Below are positions 11,186-22,596 of a DNA stretch of 64,000 nt, in pieces. Position numbers and translations under genes: made by a program. The notes below the pieces were generated by a model that saw nothing but the letters and a program-made list of their open reading frames with translations, was not told where the DNA came from and searched no databases. Position 1 is the stretch's first letter; every line of letters begins with the position of its first letter. The DNA is from Gyromitra esculenta. Taxonomy: Eukaryota > Ascomycota > Pezizomycetes > Pezizales > Discinaceae. Location: positions 558,001 through 622,000 of the forward strand of contig JBCAML010000012.1 in NCBI GenBank assembly GCA_038503075.1, written 5' to 3'.

Positions 11186-12380
11186 TTGTGTCAGCCCTAC
11201 ACATGCCTGGGATACGAATTTTGGGACGATCAAATTTTAAGTGTCCGATATAGTGGTAAACTTGGAGTATAGTTGTTGTTCAAACTATTCGATTTACTGT
11301 TCCCCTCATATTCTCTACTCTCACAATATATTATTACACGGTGATGTATAGACGATTGCATATATACATAATTTTCTCATGCTTGCTTTCTTTTGTCCTC
11401 CGCTTTTTTGCTCACGTGGGTGGTTTGTGTTTGTCTTGTTTGCCACGTGGATCGTGTCGATTTTGTCTTGCATTTTGGAGCCATGGAAAAGTTTTAGACG
11501 GTGTATCAATGATACATGAAAGGAGAATTGCGTTTGTATTCAAATTTCTAGACGAGTTTTGTTAGTTGCCACTGCGGCGGTATAGAAATGAGCATAATAG
11601 TTATTGTTTAAGAGGTTTCCCTGAAACCTACGTAACCAAACTTATGCTTAGCCCTGAAAGAAATACCTGTAGAAAGATAAGAAATATTGTAAATTCACTT
11701 TTTTCTCATCTATAATCGGCCCGTGGATAGAATAGATAGCTGTATACAGACAGCCCTTACACCTTAATACACCTTAACGCTACACCTATATAAACTAGGG
11801 AAGTTATGTTTTTGTTTGCAGTTAGTGGAAAAATTGAATTATGCCGCTAGTTGGAGTAGGTCGGTCGGGTTATCGAAATGATTAACTCAAAGAGTTCGAA
11901 GGAGTACCTAGCTTTAAGTATTGGCTGGGTAACTGATCTCTGTCTTGCGGCAAGATACTTGATTCGTTATCCAGTCCTCGCTATACTCTCTGCCTTACAG
12001 GCATCTCAGGCACTCCAATGCCGTGTCTGGCGGTTTTTCGGTGTAACAATTAGCGATGACTTTCTAGCCTCCTTTACTTGGGATGCCTTACACAAAGCTA
12101 AAACTATGGTTGCTTCTCAAAGATCTGGAGTGAGAGCGTAGGTATAAGGACATCAGCCACAACAGCCAAGGCGCAAAACCTCCCGCCGTTTTGGCTCCAG
12201 AGCTTAACCTTGCTCTCACGGAATGGGTTCAAGCAGCATGGTCTCAGCTAGTTGACGACACCTAAACCACGAATTTCCACGGCTTTAGAAGAGCTCACCA
12301 CCACCACTCTGGTTAATAAAATAATCCAAAACAGGGGAGAACCCCTGCGGGTTGTTATCCCCCTGCCGGGGGCCCAATCA
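11186..12380. other. intergenic stretch after the ODC gene
   Basis: Holds the ODC 3' untranslated region and no recognised gene. An 87-codon frame at 11878-12141 has no recognised motif and is not called as a gene. No repeat shared with the rest of the window was noticed here. Confidence 0.5.
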
Positions 12381-12515
12381 CAACCCTAACCCCCGAAACC
12401 ACTAACCCTAAACTAAACCTTCCTAACCCAAAACAGAAACCACCTAACCCGAACCATAAACCTCCTAACCCGAACCTTCTAAACCACCTAACCCTAATCC
12501 TTAAACCACTAGACA
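12380..12515. repeat. degenerate telomere-like CCTAAC-rich patch
   Basis: About a dozen irregular occurrences of CTAACCC/CCTAAC/AACCCTAA separated by short variable words. It resembles CCCTAA telomere repeat but with many interruptions. Similar short CTAACCC words occur near the LTR ends elsewhere, so a non-telomeric origin is possible. Confidence 0.55.
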
Positions 12516-12717
12516 TCTGTGCACACACTAAAATGTTTCAGTCAACACACTTGACAGCTTGTGAACCAAAAACTTCACAAAAAGAGGGAGTAAAAAACTA
12601 CAGAATACCTAAGAGCATATAATTCTCACGGTGGAGTCCCTCATTAAGTCCTTCAGTATCCCTGAAGGTGGGCAGTGCTACTTAAGCGAGGTAATCAACA
12701 CGCTCAAAGAGGCAGTG

Positions 12718-13164
12718 TTTCATGGATTGACTTAAGGAATAAATCGTGGTCTGGTTGCGGGATACATTGTTGATTCAAATGGTTGTATAATCTCTTTGTG
12801 GTTTGGTTATATTTTGGTTGTTGGAATAATGTCTTTGTATTTCGGTTGTTGTCGGGTTGTTGTTGGTGTTACAGGAAAGCGGGGTATTTAAGTGAAGGAT
12901 TTTGGTCATTCTTGTTTCTCTTTCTCTTCTTTCCTTAAGCAACGTTCTCATTTACCTTCTTCTGTGATTATCGAAATACATTCTCGGTTCTACCTCAGAA
13001 CCTTCGCTGTCGCTGTGAAACATCGCTGATACTTCACCTTGAAGTATACCCTCCGTGGAACTTGTAGAAACATTGCACTTTTCAAACGAGTTAGTATCTC
13101 GCTTAAGTAGCACTGCTCACCTTCAGGGATACTGAAGGGCTTAACGAGAGACTGAACAGTGAGA
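12718..13164 (+). mobile_element. nested solo LTR, sense
   Basis: 447 bp, TTTCATGG...CAGTGAGA, with duplication CAGTG (12713-12717 and 13165-13169). Contains the TATTTAAG box near 12890 and TTAAGCAACGTTCTC near 12936. Confidence 0.93.
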
Positions 13165-13343
13165 CAGTGTTTCTACAAGTTCTACGTAGGGTCTAACTCA
13201 AGGAAAGTTAAGTGCAGTGTGGATGAGACAGCGACAGCGAGGGTTCCGAGGTAGAACCAAGATAGTATTCAAATAATACAGGAGAAGGTAAACAAGAATG
13301 TTGCTTAAGGAGAGAAAGAGAAGAGAACAACAAGCGACCGAAA

Positions 13344-13743
13344 CTCTCACGGTTCGATCCCTTGTTAAGCCCTTCAGTATCCCTGAAGGTGAGCAGTGCT
13401 ACTTAAATGAGGTATCAACACGTTCAAAGAGTGCAATGTTTTTCTACAAGTTCTACAGTGTGGTCTATCTCAAGGCAAGATAAGTGCAGCAAGGTAGACA
13501 GCGACAACGAGGGTTCTGACGTTGAATAGAGATAGTATTTTGAGTGCCGCAGAAGTAAATGAGAACGTTGCTTAAAGAAAGAAGACACAATAAAGACGAA
13601 AATCCATCTCTTAAATACCCCACTTTAATCATCCCATGACTCATACCCGAACATAACTGAACAACAAAGACATTATTATTCGAACCGAAACCGTTACACC
13701 CAATCCAATATCCTTGACCCATTACCCGGTTCCATCCATGAAA
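13344..13743 (-). mobile_element. nested solo LTR, antisense
   Basis: 400 bp, read on + as TCTCACGG...CCATGAAA, with exact duplication GAAAC (13339-13343 and 13744-13748). It is inserted in the same outer LTR as 12718-13164 but independently and in the other orientation. Confidence 0.93.
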
Positions 13744-14096
13744 GAAACCTATCTCTTAAATACCCCGCATTTTCCCGTACTCTGACTCGTAACCGAAACA
13801 TAGCCGAACAACAAAGACATTATATGAAAGCATGACCCATGACAACCCATAACCCCGTCCTAACCCGTTACCCGATTCTATCTGTGAAAATAATATAGCA
13901 TTATAATAACTGTTATGTGCTAAAAGATCGTACAATTAAACTGGCGGAGAGTATAGTTACGATGGGGAAAAGGGGAGGGCCCGGGGTGTGTGCGTTGTTT
14001 GCATGGCCTGTCTTGGGTGTCGTCAAAGTGGGTAAAACATGCCTGAGACCATGCTGCTGGAACGTATTCCGCTCTCACATGGGTACGTAATATCGG

Positions 14097-14523
14097 GAGC
14101 GAACATTTAATATACCATGAAAAACAGGAGGGGTAAGTTTATTATACCATCACATACCATGACAACGAAACTTGGTCCCTTCACCTACCAAAACATCAGT
14201 GCACTCCGAGTATCAGCGCGCTCTCAGTATTAATTCAGTAGCTAGGAGAAAAAAATTGATATTTTGTAATTATTCCTAGTTGCATACCCTACAATTTTCT
14301 AAAAAAATCTCCATACTATCATCACAATGGCATTATTTTTATAAGTGAGCTACATTTCAATTACCCAGCAAAGCAGTATTGACAAGTGCTCTATCTTTGT
14401 GTGTACATGTGTGGAACGCACTGATGTTTTGGTAGGTGAAGGACCTGAGCTTCATTGTCATGATATATGATAGAATACTACACTTACCCCCCCTGTTTTT
14501 CATGGTAAATTAAATGTTTGTTC
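14097..14523. mobile_element. MITE with long terminal inverted repeats, MULE-like
   Basis: 427 bp between two exact copies of TAATATCGG (14088-14096 and 14524-14532). The ends are inverted repeats of about 110 bp: both arms read GA(G/A)C(G/A)AACATTTAAT from outside, then ACCATGAAAAACAGG, a GGGGTAAG block, a CATGACAA block and CACCTACCAAAACATCAGTGC. The middle is AT-rich and non-coding. Long inverted repeats with a 9-bp duplication are typical of Mutator-like elements; the class is inferred. Confidence 0.85.
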
Positions 14524-14546
14524 TAATATCGGTGGTAGTTCCTTAT

Positions 14547-14956
14547 TTTCATGGATTGATTTTGGGTAATGAATTGTGGTTTGGTTGCTGGTTGTACTGT
14601 TGTTTGGATGGTTGCACAATCTCTTTGTTGTTCGGTTATCTTTTGGTTAAAAGTTTTGTTCAAGAAAGCGGGGTATTTAAGTGATGGATTTCGGTCGTTC
14701 TTAATCCTTAACGCCTTCTTTCCTTAAGCGATATTCTCGTTCTACCTTACTCCTGTAATTATCGGAATACTACGCAGGATTCTACTTCAGAACACTTCGT
14801 GTCGCTGTTCTTTCTCTTTACACTTATCTCGCCAGCGAGATAGACCCCTAAGTAGAACTTGTAAAACACTGCATCTTTGAACGATGTTGTTGCACGCCAA
14901 GCTTATTGCTCACCTTCGCGTGATAACTGTATCTTGAAGAACGAGAAACCGTGAGA
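14547..14956 (+). repeat. 5' LTR of copy 2
   Basis: 410 bp, TTTCATGG...CCGTGAGA. About the first 150 bp are almost identical to the 3' LTR, but the second half is clearly diverged, and the conserved AAGCAACGTT word is changed to AAGCGATATT near 14727. The usual CTTCAGGGATACTGAAGG hairpin near the 3' end is disrupted. Confidence 0.93.
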
Positions 14957-15232
14957 TCACGTTAACCCTTCCCATCATCTCTACACCTTCGCAAAATATA
15001 GCATGGTAAAATCATGTTCGGATTCGCCAATCCATTCTAAGCATCTTTCCTTGCTTAACGCTGCGAAAACCACAACCTTTGGTTGAAGTCATTCCCGAGT
15101 GGCTGGATCAAGAGTACTTACACAAGAACTCTTTCCCTCGACCAACACCAGCAGCATGAGATCACCCACTCCCGCTGGCCCTTCCACTGAAGGAGCCGCT
15201 GTCGCCACCCCATGCTTTCCTACCAGAGAAGC

Positions 15233-15652
15233 TCTCACGGTTTGACCTTGATTAAGCCCTTCAGTATCCCTGAAGGTGAGCAGAGCTACTTAAACGAAAG
15301 GTCAAGCGACAAGGTATACGATGTTTCTACAGGTCCTACGGGGGTCTAACTCAAGGCGAGTTAAGTGTAAGGGTTATCACAGCGACAGCGACCGCGAGGA
15401 TTCTGAGGTAGAATCGAGGTAATATTAAAACAGTACAATAGAAGTAAAGTAAGAACGTTGCTTAGAGAAGAAAGAAAAGGAGAACAGGAACGACCAAAAT
15501 CTTCCACTTAAATACCCCGCTTTCCCGTAACACCAAATACCCCTCCGACAACAACCGAAACTAAACCGAACAACAAAGCCATTATATCCAAAGAAAATCC
15601 TTCGCAACCATCCACAGTCATCCTAACCCATTACTCAATTCTATCAGTGAAA
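15233..15652 (-). mobile_element. solo LTR inside gag of copy 2, antisense
   Basis: 420 bp with exact duplication GAAGC (15228-15232 and 15653-15657). Removing the LTR and one duplication restores the gag frame at the Lys-Glu-Ala-Phe segment, which proves the boundaries. Confidence 0.95.
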
Positions 15653-16878
15653 GAAGCCTTCGCACAAGCATTACGAGAAGACACTGCTGAGCTGTACAAT
15701 CACCTCAGAGACCTCTACCAGGCCTTGGAAGACCAAATTGATGTCCTCCAAGAAAACGAAAGAGAAGCCGAGGTGAAACTTGGCACGGCAAAAATTCAAA
15801 CCGACAACGCCCTCCGTCATGCAGCGGAACAAGAAACCGCTAGTCTAATTGCCCGGCTACGACGAGAGCGGAACGAAGCTCGATCCGCTGACCAAGCCCC
15901 TCCTGCTCCACCCAATCTCACCGCCACCCCGCCGCCGCCGTCACATTCCCATCGCTCAGAACGGATGCCAGACCCAGAGAAATTTGATGGATCCCGAGCC
16001 AAACTCCCTGGTTTTGTACTTCAACTACGTTCCAAACTCATGGTCAACAGAGACCGCTTCGCCGGCGAAACCACCATGATCTTATACACGATCAATCGTC
16101 TGGAAGGAGCAGCCTTGGAACAAGTTCGCCACACCGTCCTCCCTTCTGGCCTCACCACCTGGACCAGTGCAGAACACCTAATCGCTGCCCTGGAAACTGC
16201 TTTCGGAGACCCCGACCCCACTGGCACGGCCCGACGAGAGCTTCACCAACTTCGACAGGGAAAACGCGACTTCTCCGCATACCTAGCCGACTTCCAGAGA
16301 ATCATGGGGCAACTCAATTTTGACGAGAACTCAAAGATGGATGCCCTAGAGCACGGTATGTCAGAAGAATTGAAGGAAGCCATGGTATTTGCACCTATTG
16401 CCCCAGCCAATCTTCAGGAAATGACCATAACCCTCACCCGGTTGGACAATCGGATTCGAGCTCGCAAGGCCGAAAAACGAGGCAACGCCCATGATAACAT
16501 GGGACAATTCAGTGCCCCTGCTGCTTTTACCCCCGCCTCTTCCTTTACCCCAGGAGGACTAGCTCCCATGGACCTCTCTTTCGGCCGCACCAGCAACCTC
16601 TCTCGTCCCCCTCAAGATCAAAGATATACGATGGTGAACGGAAGAAGAAAACTTTCGGAGGAGGAGAAACAGTGGCGATGATCCACAGGAAAATGCATGT
16701 TTTGCGCCGCCCCCGACCACTCCTATGCCAACTGCCCTTCCGCTCCCAAAAAACCCGCAATGAGAGGGGCCCTCACTGCTCCTCCCGCCAACCGTACCCC
16801 CCCTGCCTCCTTCCTGCCTCCACCGCCTCTTCCACCACAGTTTTTTGCCCTTGAATCAGCAGACTCATCCAACGAGTC

Positions 16879-16885
16879 TTTAAAC
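16879..16885 (+). promoter_or_regulatory. putative -1 frameshift site, copy 2
   Basis: T TTA AAC in the gag frame immediately before the gag stop TAG (16886-16888). The -1 frame is open from here into protease. Upstream and downstream spacing is the same in all three copies. Confidence 0.75.
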
Positions 16886-19800
16886 TAGTTCAACCAAGGC
16901 CGACCAGTGACCCCACCTTGGTTCCCATTTCTTTGCCTTTGTTAGCGTTTTCTATTTCAGGTTTTTCGGTATCAGATATGCGTGTGGAGGACGGATTAGA
17001 TGGGGAACATTTCGTTATATCATGTAACATTTTCCATAATAATAAAATCATAAAAACCCATGCACTATTGGACACTGGAGCCTCAGGATTTGCCTTCATT
17101 GACAAAAACTTTGCGAGTCACCATCTTCTACCCCTTTCCCCGTTAAAAACACCTCGACAACTTGAGGTCATCGATGGTCGTCCTGTTAGCTCAGGAGACA
17201 TTACCCACATCGCCAATCTCAACCTCTCCGTACAAAACCATTGTGAACAAGCCCCCTGTTTCGTAACACAACTTGGCCATTACCCCCTCGTTTTGGGCAT
17301 ACCATGGATGAATCACCATGATGTCTGTCTCCACTTTGCCGACAAACGCATTGAGTTTAATTCTAAACTCTGCACCACCCACTGCGCCCCTCGCTCACCA
17401 ATTGTATCCACCTCCTCAATTCCAGCTCCCCCTGGGCTAAACCTTTCGTTTATTGGCGCTGCCAGTTTTAGGAATCTCACAGGAAAACGGAACTCACAAG
17501 CCTATGCCATGTCACTCTATGAAATAAACAAAATCATAGATGACAAAACGACCAAAGAAGAGTGGAAGTCACGCATCCCCGCAGAATACCACAGTTTTCT
17601 AGACATGTTTGACAAGAAGAAAGCCCAAGGATTACCTCCCCGCCACTCCTATGACCACAAGATACAGCTGATGGAAGGAAAAGATGCCCCCTTTGGACCA
17701 CTGTACGGAATGTCCTGAGAAGAACTAATTGTCCTAAAAAAGTATATAGAGGACAACCTTGAAAAAGGCTTTATTCGTGCTAGCTCATCTCCAGCAGGAT
17801 CTCCCGTACTTTTTGTCAAAAAAGCAGATGGCTCTCTACGTCTGTGTGTCGACTATCGAGGGTTGAATGCAATCACGGTTAAAGATCGATATACCTCACC
17901 CCTCATCCGAGAGACACTCGACCGTTTAGCAAAGGCCCAGTGGTATACTAAACTTGACCTCCGCGACGGCTATCACCAAGTACGTATCGCAGAGGGAGAT
18001 GAGTGGAAGACAGCCTTTCGCACCCGCTACGGCCTATACGAATATCAAGTCATGCCATTCGGATTAACCAATGCCCCTGGAACCTTCCAACGATTCGTTA
18101 ATGACTGCCTCACCGAGTACCTAGACATCTTCTGTACGGCCTACCTTGATGATATCCTAATTTATAGTGATACCTTTGAAGAGCATCAGGTTCATGTACG
18201 AAAAGTACTTCAGACACTCAAGGATAATGACATCTTGCTCAAACCGGAGAAATGCGAATTCGAGGTACAAACGACCAAGTACCTAGGCCTCATCCTCACC
18301 CCTGACGGCATCAAGATGGACGAAGAGAAACTGAAAGCAGTGCGGGAATGGGGTACCCCTAAGAGTGTTAAAGATGTACAAGCCTTTCTAGGCTTTGCTA
18401 ACTTCTACCGTCGCTTTATTCTGGGTTTTTCCAAGCTTGCTTCGCCTCTCACGACCCTAACAAAAAAAGGCATGACTTTCGAATGGACAGTAGAAGCAGA
18501 TATCGCCTTTGAGAACCTAAAATATGCCTTCACCACCGCTCCAATCCTCATCCACTTCGACCCTGACAAAAAAATCATCGTGGAAACAGACGCCTCCGGC
18601 TTCGTATCCGGAGAAGTGCTATCTCAATACGACCATGCAGGAGTATTACACCCGGTAGCTTTCTTTTCAAAAAAACATTCCCCCGCCGAGTGTAATTATG
18701 AGATTTACGAAAAGGAGTTATTGGCCATAATCAGAGTATTCGAGGAATGGCGACCGGAACTAGAAGGCTCAAAGCACCCCATCAATGTCATCAGCGACCA
18801 TAAGAACCTTGAGCACTTTATGAGTACCAAGCAACTTAACCGTCGACAAGCTAGATAGGCTGAATACCTATCACGCTTCGATTTCGTAATCACATACCAA
18901 CCAGGGAGCCAAGGAGGTAAACCCGATGCTTTGACCAGGAGATCAGGAGATCTCCCCAAGGAAGGAGATGAACGGTTAGCACACCAAAGCCAGGTGGTGC
19001 TAAAGAAGGAAAATATAGATCCCAAGCTAAGTTTGTTGTCGGCTTCTTTGTCAAATGAAGCCGCTGAATTGGACGCCCCCTTATCAAAACTCTTTAAAGA
19101 AGGATATACCGCTGATAAATTCCCTGAAAAAATCCTCCTAGCGTTACGAAATAAGAACCAACAATCCAAGGAGATTACCTTAAGCGAGTGCAAGGAAGAA
19201 AACGGAAAACTCCACTACCGAGACTGTATCTATGTTCCAGACTTTGCTCCCCTCCGCCTTGAATTGATCAAAAGACACCATGATACCCCTGCTGCAGGCC
19301 ATCCAGGATAGGATAAGACCTTTGAACTCCTTGCTAGAAGGTTCTATTGGCCCAAAATGAGGGAGTCAATCAGCAGATATGTCCGCAACTGTCATATCTG
19401 CCAAAAGGCAAAACCAATCACCCAGCGCACTCAAGGAGTTCTTCGCCCCCTACCTATTCCTAACCGACCATGGCAAGAGATCTCTATGGATTTCGTCACC
19501 GGCCTCCCTGAATTGAATGGCTATGACGCTATTATGGTAGTAGTCGACCGTCTGTCTAAAATGCGCCACCTCATCCCTTGTAATACGACCGTTAATTCCA
19601 GAGACGTAGCTGATCTATACCTACAACATGTCTGGAAATTACATGGACTACCTACGCATATTAGATCTGATAGAGGTACCCAATTCACGGCATACTTTTG
19701 GAAAGAGTTATGTCAACGCCTTGGGATTCAAGCCAGAATGTCCACTGCCTTCCATCCTGAAACAGATGGACAGACGGAAAGACTAAACGCGGTTATGGAA

Positions 19801-20580
19801 CAGTACCTGCGATCTTATGTGTCCTATCAACAAGAGGACTGGCGTAACTGGTTACCTATGGCCGAGTTCTCAGCAAATAACCAGGAATCTGCTAGCACCA
19901 AAGTCTCCCCTTTTTTCGCTAACTATGGGTACCATCCTCGCTTCGATACTACTCTACTCCCAACCCAAGCGACCCCTCAAAGCCTAGATGCCGCCTCGTT
20001 TAGTCAAACCATGCAGGAGCTCTATAATCACCTAAGGACGCAGATAAGAACAGCCCAGGATATCCAGGAAACAGCCACAAATAGACACCGTACACCTGCT
20101 CCAGCTTACTGAGTCGATGATCAAGTCTTCGTTTCAATGAAGAATATTAGAACTACCCGAAATGCTAAGAAGCTGGATTGGAAATGGATGGGACCTTATC
20201 CAATCAAGAAGATGGTTTCCCCTTTTGCCTACGAAGTTGACCTTCCGTCCTCGGTTAAGTACCACCCTGTCTTCCATGTTTCCCTACTGAAACCTGCGGC
20301 CCATGACGCTCTCCCAGGACAAATCATTCCTCCTCCGGCGCCGGTTATTGTCAATAACCAAGAAGAATATTATATCGAGAAAATCTTGGATCAACGCACT
20401 TATCGTAAAAAACAACAATACCTCGTTGAATGGACCGGTTATGCCCACCCTACCTGGGAACCCGCTGAAGACCTTGCAGATACTTCAGCACTGGAAAAGT
20501 TTCTAGCTATCCCGACGTTGGTTACTCCTAGTGTTCGCAGGAGCTCACGCTTGAAGGGGGGAGCTATTTTCATGGATTGA
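16884..20580 (+). pseudogene. pol: pol polyprotein of copy 2, several stops
   Basis: Protease LLDTGASGFAF near 17070; RT with YLDD near 18148; RNase H ETDAS near 18590; integrase HHCC near 19275-19400 and DDE core with SDRGTQF near 19668 and TDGQTERLN near 19763; chromodomain EEYYIEKIL...LVEWTGYAHPTWEPAEDL near 20365-20470. In-frame stops at 17716 (TGA), 18856 (TAG), 19308 (TAG) and 20110 (TGA) replace Arg, Trp, Arg and a residue before VDDQVF. The reading frame itself is otherwise kept over 3.6 kb. The natural stop lies a few bases inside the 3' LTR. Confidence 0.95.
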
Positions 20581-20977
20581 TTTTGGGTAATGAATTGTGG
20601 TTTGGTTGCTGGTTGTACTGTTGTTTGGATGGTTGCACAATCTCTTTGTTGTTCCGTTATCTTTTGGTTAAAAGTTTTGTTAAAGAAAGCAGGGTATTTA
20701 AGCGATGGATTTCGGTCGTTCTTGTTCTTCTTCTTCTTCTTTCCTTAAGCAACGTTCTCGTTTACCTTCTCCTGTAATTATCGGAATACTACCTCGGTTC
20801 TACCTCAGAACCCTCGCTGTCGCTGTTTACTCTGCTACACTTATCTCGCCTTGAGATAGACCCCTCGTAGAACTTGTAGAAAACACTGCACTCTTTGAAC
20901 GTGTTGTTACCTCGCTTAAGTAGCACTGCTCACCTTCAGGGATACTGAAGGGCTTAACGAGGAACACAACCGTGAGA
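20568..20977 (+). repeat. 3' LTR of copy 2
   Basis: 410 bp, TTTCATGG...CCGTGAGA. Has the consensus features: GTATTTAAG box near 20694, TTAAGCAACGTTCTCG near 20744, and the CTTCAGGGATACTGAAGG hairpin near 20934. The last codons of pol overlap its first bases. Confidence 0.95.
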
Positions 20978-21099
20978 CTTATGCACATCATCTCGCAGTG
21001 TGTACTATTGTATTTGGCGAAAAAGCTTATAGGCTTCAAACAAAGCGGAGAGAAAGAAAGCAAGCAGCAGCATCAACAAGAGTTCATTTGCACCATGAG

Positions 21100-21515
21100 T
21101 CTCACTGTTGAGTCCCTAGTTAAGCCCTTCAGTATCTCTGAAGGTGAGCAGTGCTACTTAAACGAGATCACAACACGTTCAAAGAGTGCGGTATTTCTAC
21201 ACGTTCTACGAGAGGTCTATCTCCAGGCGAGATAGATGAAGTAAGGTGGACAGTGACAGCGAAGGTTCTGAGGTAGAACCGAAATAGTATTCTAACAGGT
21301 ACAGCAGAAGGTAACGAGAACATTGCTTAAGAAAAGAAAAAGAAGAAGACAAAGAACGAACGAAATCCATCGCTTAAATACCCCGCTTTCTCATACCATG
21401 GCCCATACCCGACAACAACCGAACCATATCCGAACAACAAAGACATTATAAAGAAAAGTAAACCATAACCATCGATAGCCTTGTCCTAACCCTTTACCTG
21501 ATCCTATCCGTGAAA
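21100..21515 (-). mobile_element. solo LTR, chromovirus family, antisense
   Basis: 416 bp, exact duplication ATGAG (21095-21099 and 21516-21520). It lies only 122 bp beyond the end of copy 2. Confidence 0.93.
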
Positions 21516-21520
21516 ATGAG

Positions 21521-22190
21521 ATTGCTTAGCTGCGTCCGGGCGCACGCCATCCACCTCATGTCATTTGAGTGCCCCAAGCGTCCTAAGAGGTGCTCCAAAA
21601 GCCTAGTGCATCAGGCACGTCCAGATCTTCTTCTGCAATCTCTGCTGCCCCCAACAGCACCTGAGATTTTGCACTGTTTTTTGTGGCACCAAATCGATTG
21701 CTTGTCTCTCCTGCTGCGCCAGAAGCGAGCTCTAACCCTGACCCTGAGCACTTAGCAAAATCTATGGAGTCAAAACCTTTGCTCTGCGCACCACTTCACA
21801 GTGCACACCCCCCCTCAAAGCACACACCCATCCACCAAGCACGCTCCACACCATTCCTCTTGCTTCAAGATGCTTGCAGAGCCTCCCCCAGAGCCTCCAA
21901 AGCCTACCATACTACTTGCAATGCGACTTCTCTTCTTCATTTATAGTTTTGATTGGTTGCTTGTACATTGAATGCATGCATGTCATATAGGCTACAGCAG
22001 CAATGTCTGCTTGCTTTTAAACTGTTGTTTCTTAGACGAAGATCTAGTACAACTTCTTAGTAAAGTGTCCTTTAGCAGACAAAGTCGATGATCGATTGCA
22101 TAATTGATGTTGCTAGTGGGACAAACACACATATATGTACATCTGCTCCGGACTTTTCTCCTGAATACTTGTTCCCTCTCTTGAAGCTCT
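21521..22190. other. unassigned stretch between solo LTRs
   Basis: No recognised gene or shared repeat. Short frames at 21510-21946 show no motif and C-rich composition. Nothing further can be said. Confidence 0.4.
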
Positions 22191-22195
22191 CGCTA

Positions 22196-22596
22196 TCTCA
22201 CAGTTCAATCCCTCATTAAGCCCTTCAGGATCCCTGAAGGTGAGCAGTGCAACTTAGGTGGGGTACCAACACGTTCGAAGAGTGCGATGTGTCTACAAGT
22301 TCTACGAGGGGTCTAACTTCAGGCGAGTTAAGTGCAGCGTAATTGGGACAGCGACAGCGAGGGTTCTGAGGTAGAACTGAGATAGTATTCGAACAAATAT
22401 AGAAGAAGGTAAACGAGAACGTTGCTTAAGGAAAGAAGAGAAAGATACCAAACAACCAAAAACCTATCCCTTAAATACCCCGCTTTTGACGTATAAAAAC
22501 CAACAACCGAACAACAACCGAACAACAAAGATATTATATTTCCTAACTGAAACCAACACAATAACCTGGACCAATTACCCGTTTCTATCCGTGAAA
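22196..22596 (-). mobile_element. solo LTR, chromovirus family, antisense
   Basis: 401 bp, TCTCACAG...CCGTGAAA on +, exact duplication CGCTA (22191-22195 and 22597-22601). Confidence 0.93.

Larger units (their letters stand above)
12624..13889 (-). mobile_element. solo LTR (antisense) containing two further solo LTRs
   Basis: Outer LTR pieces 12624-12717, 13170-13343 and 13749-13889 add up to about 409 bp of one family LTR. It is flanked by the exact duplication ATAAT (12619-12623 and 13890-13894). Two other LTRs of the same family sit inside it, each with its own duplication. Confidence 0.93.
15156..16888 (+). pseudogene. gag: gag of copy 2, split by a solo LTR and a stop
   Basis: Start ATG at 15156 by comparison with copy 3. 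Coding sequence runs to 15232, is cut by the solo LTR 15233-15652, and resumes at 15658. It encodes the coiled N-terminal part, the retrotransposon gag core, and one CX2CX4HX4C zinc knuckle (CMFCAAPDHSYANC) near 16694. A CGA-to-TGA change makes a stop at about 16679, just before the knuckle. The natural stop is TAG 16886-16888. Confidence 0.92.
14547..20977 (+). mobile_element. Ty3/gypsy chromovirus copy 2, full length, decayed
   Basis: 6431 bp including a nested 420-bp solo LTR and its 5-bp duplication. Both LTRs are 410 bp, and the target duplication CTTAT is exact (14542-14546 and 20978-20982). Order: LTR, leader, gag, -1 shift, PR, RT, RNase H, integrase, chromodomain, LTR. The coding region has several in-frame stops but few indels. 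The presence of a chromodomain places it in the chromovirus branch. Confidence 0.97.

Noticed and set aside
11878..12141. 87-codon frame after the ODC gene
   Set aside because: No motif, no splice or codon pattern that distinguishes it from chance in this composition.
12380..12515. True chromosome end
   Set aside because: Repeats are irregular and are flanked on both sides by ordinary sequence and LTRs.
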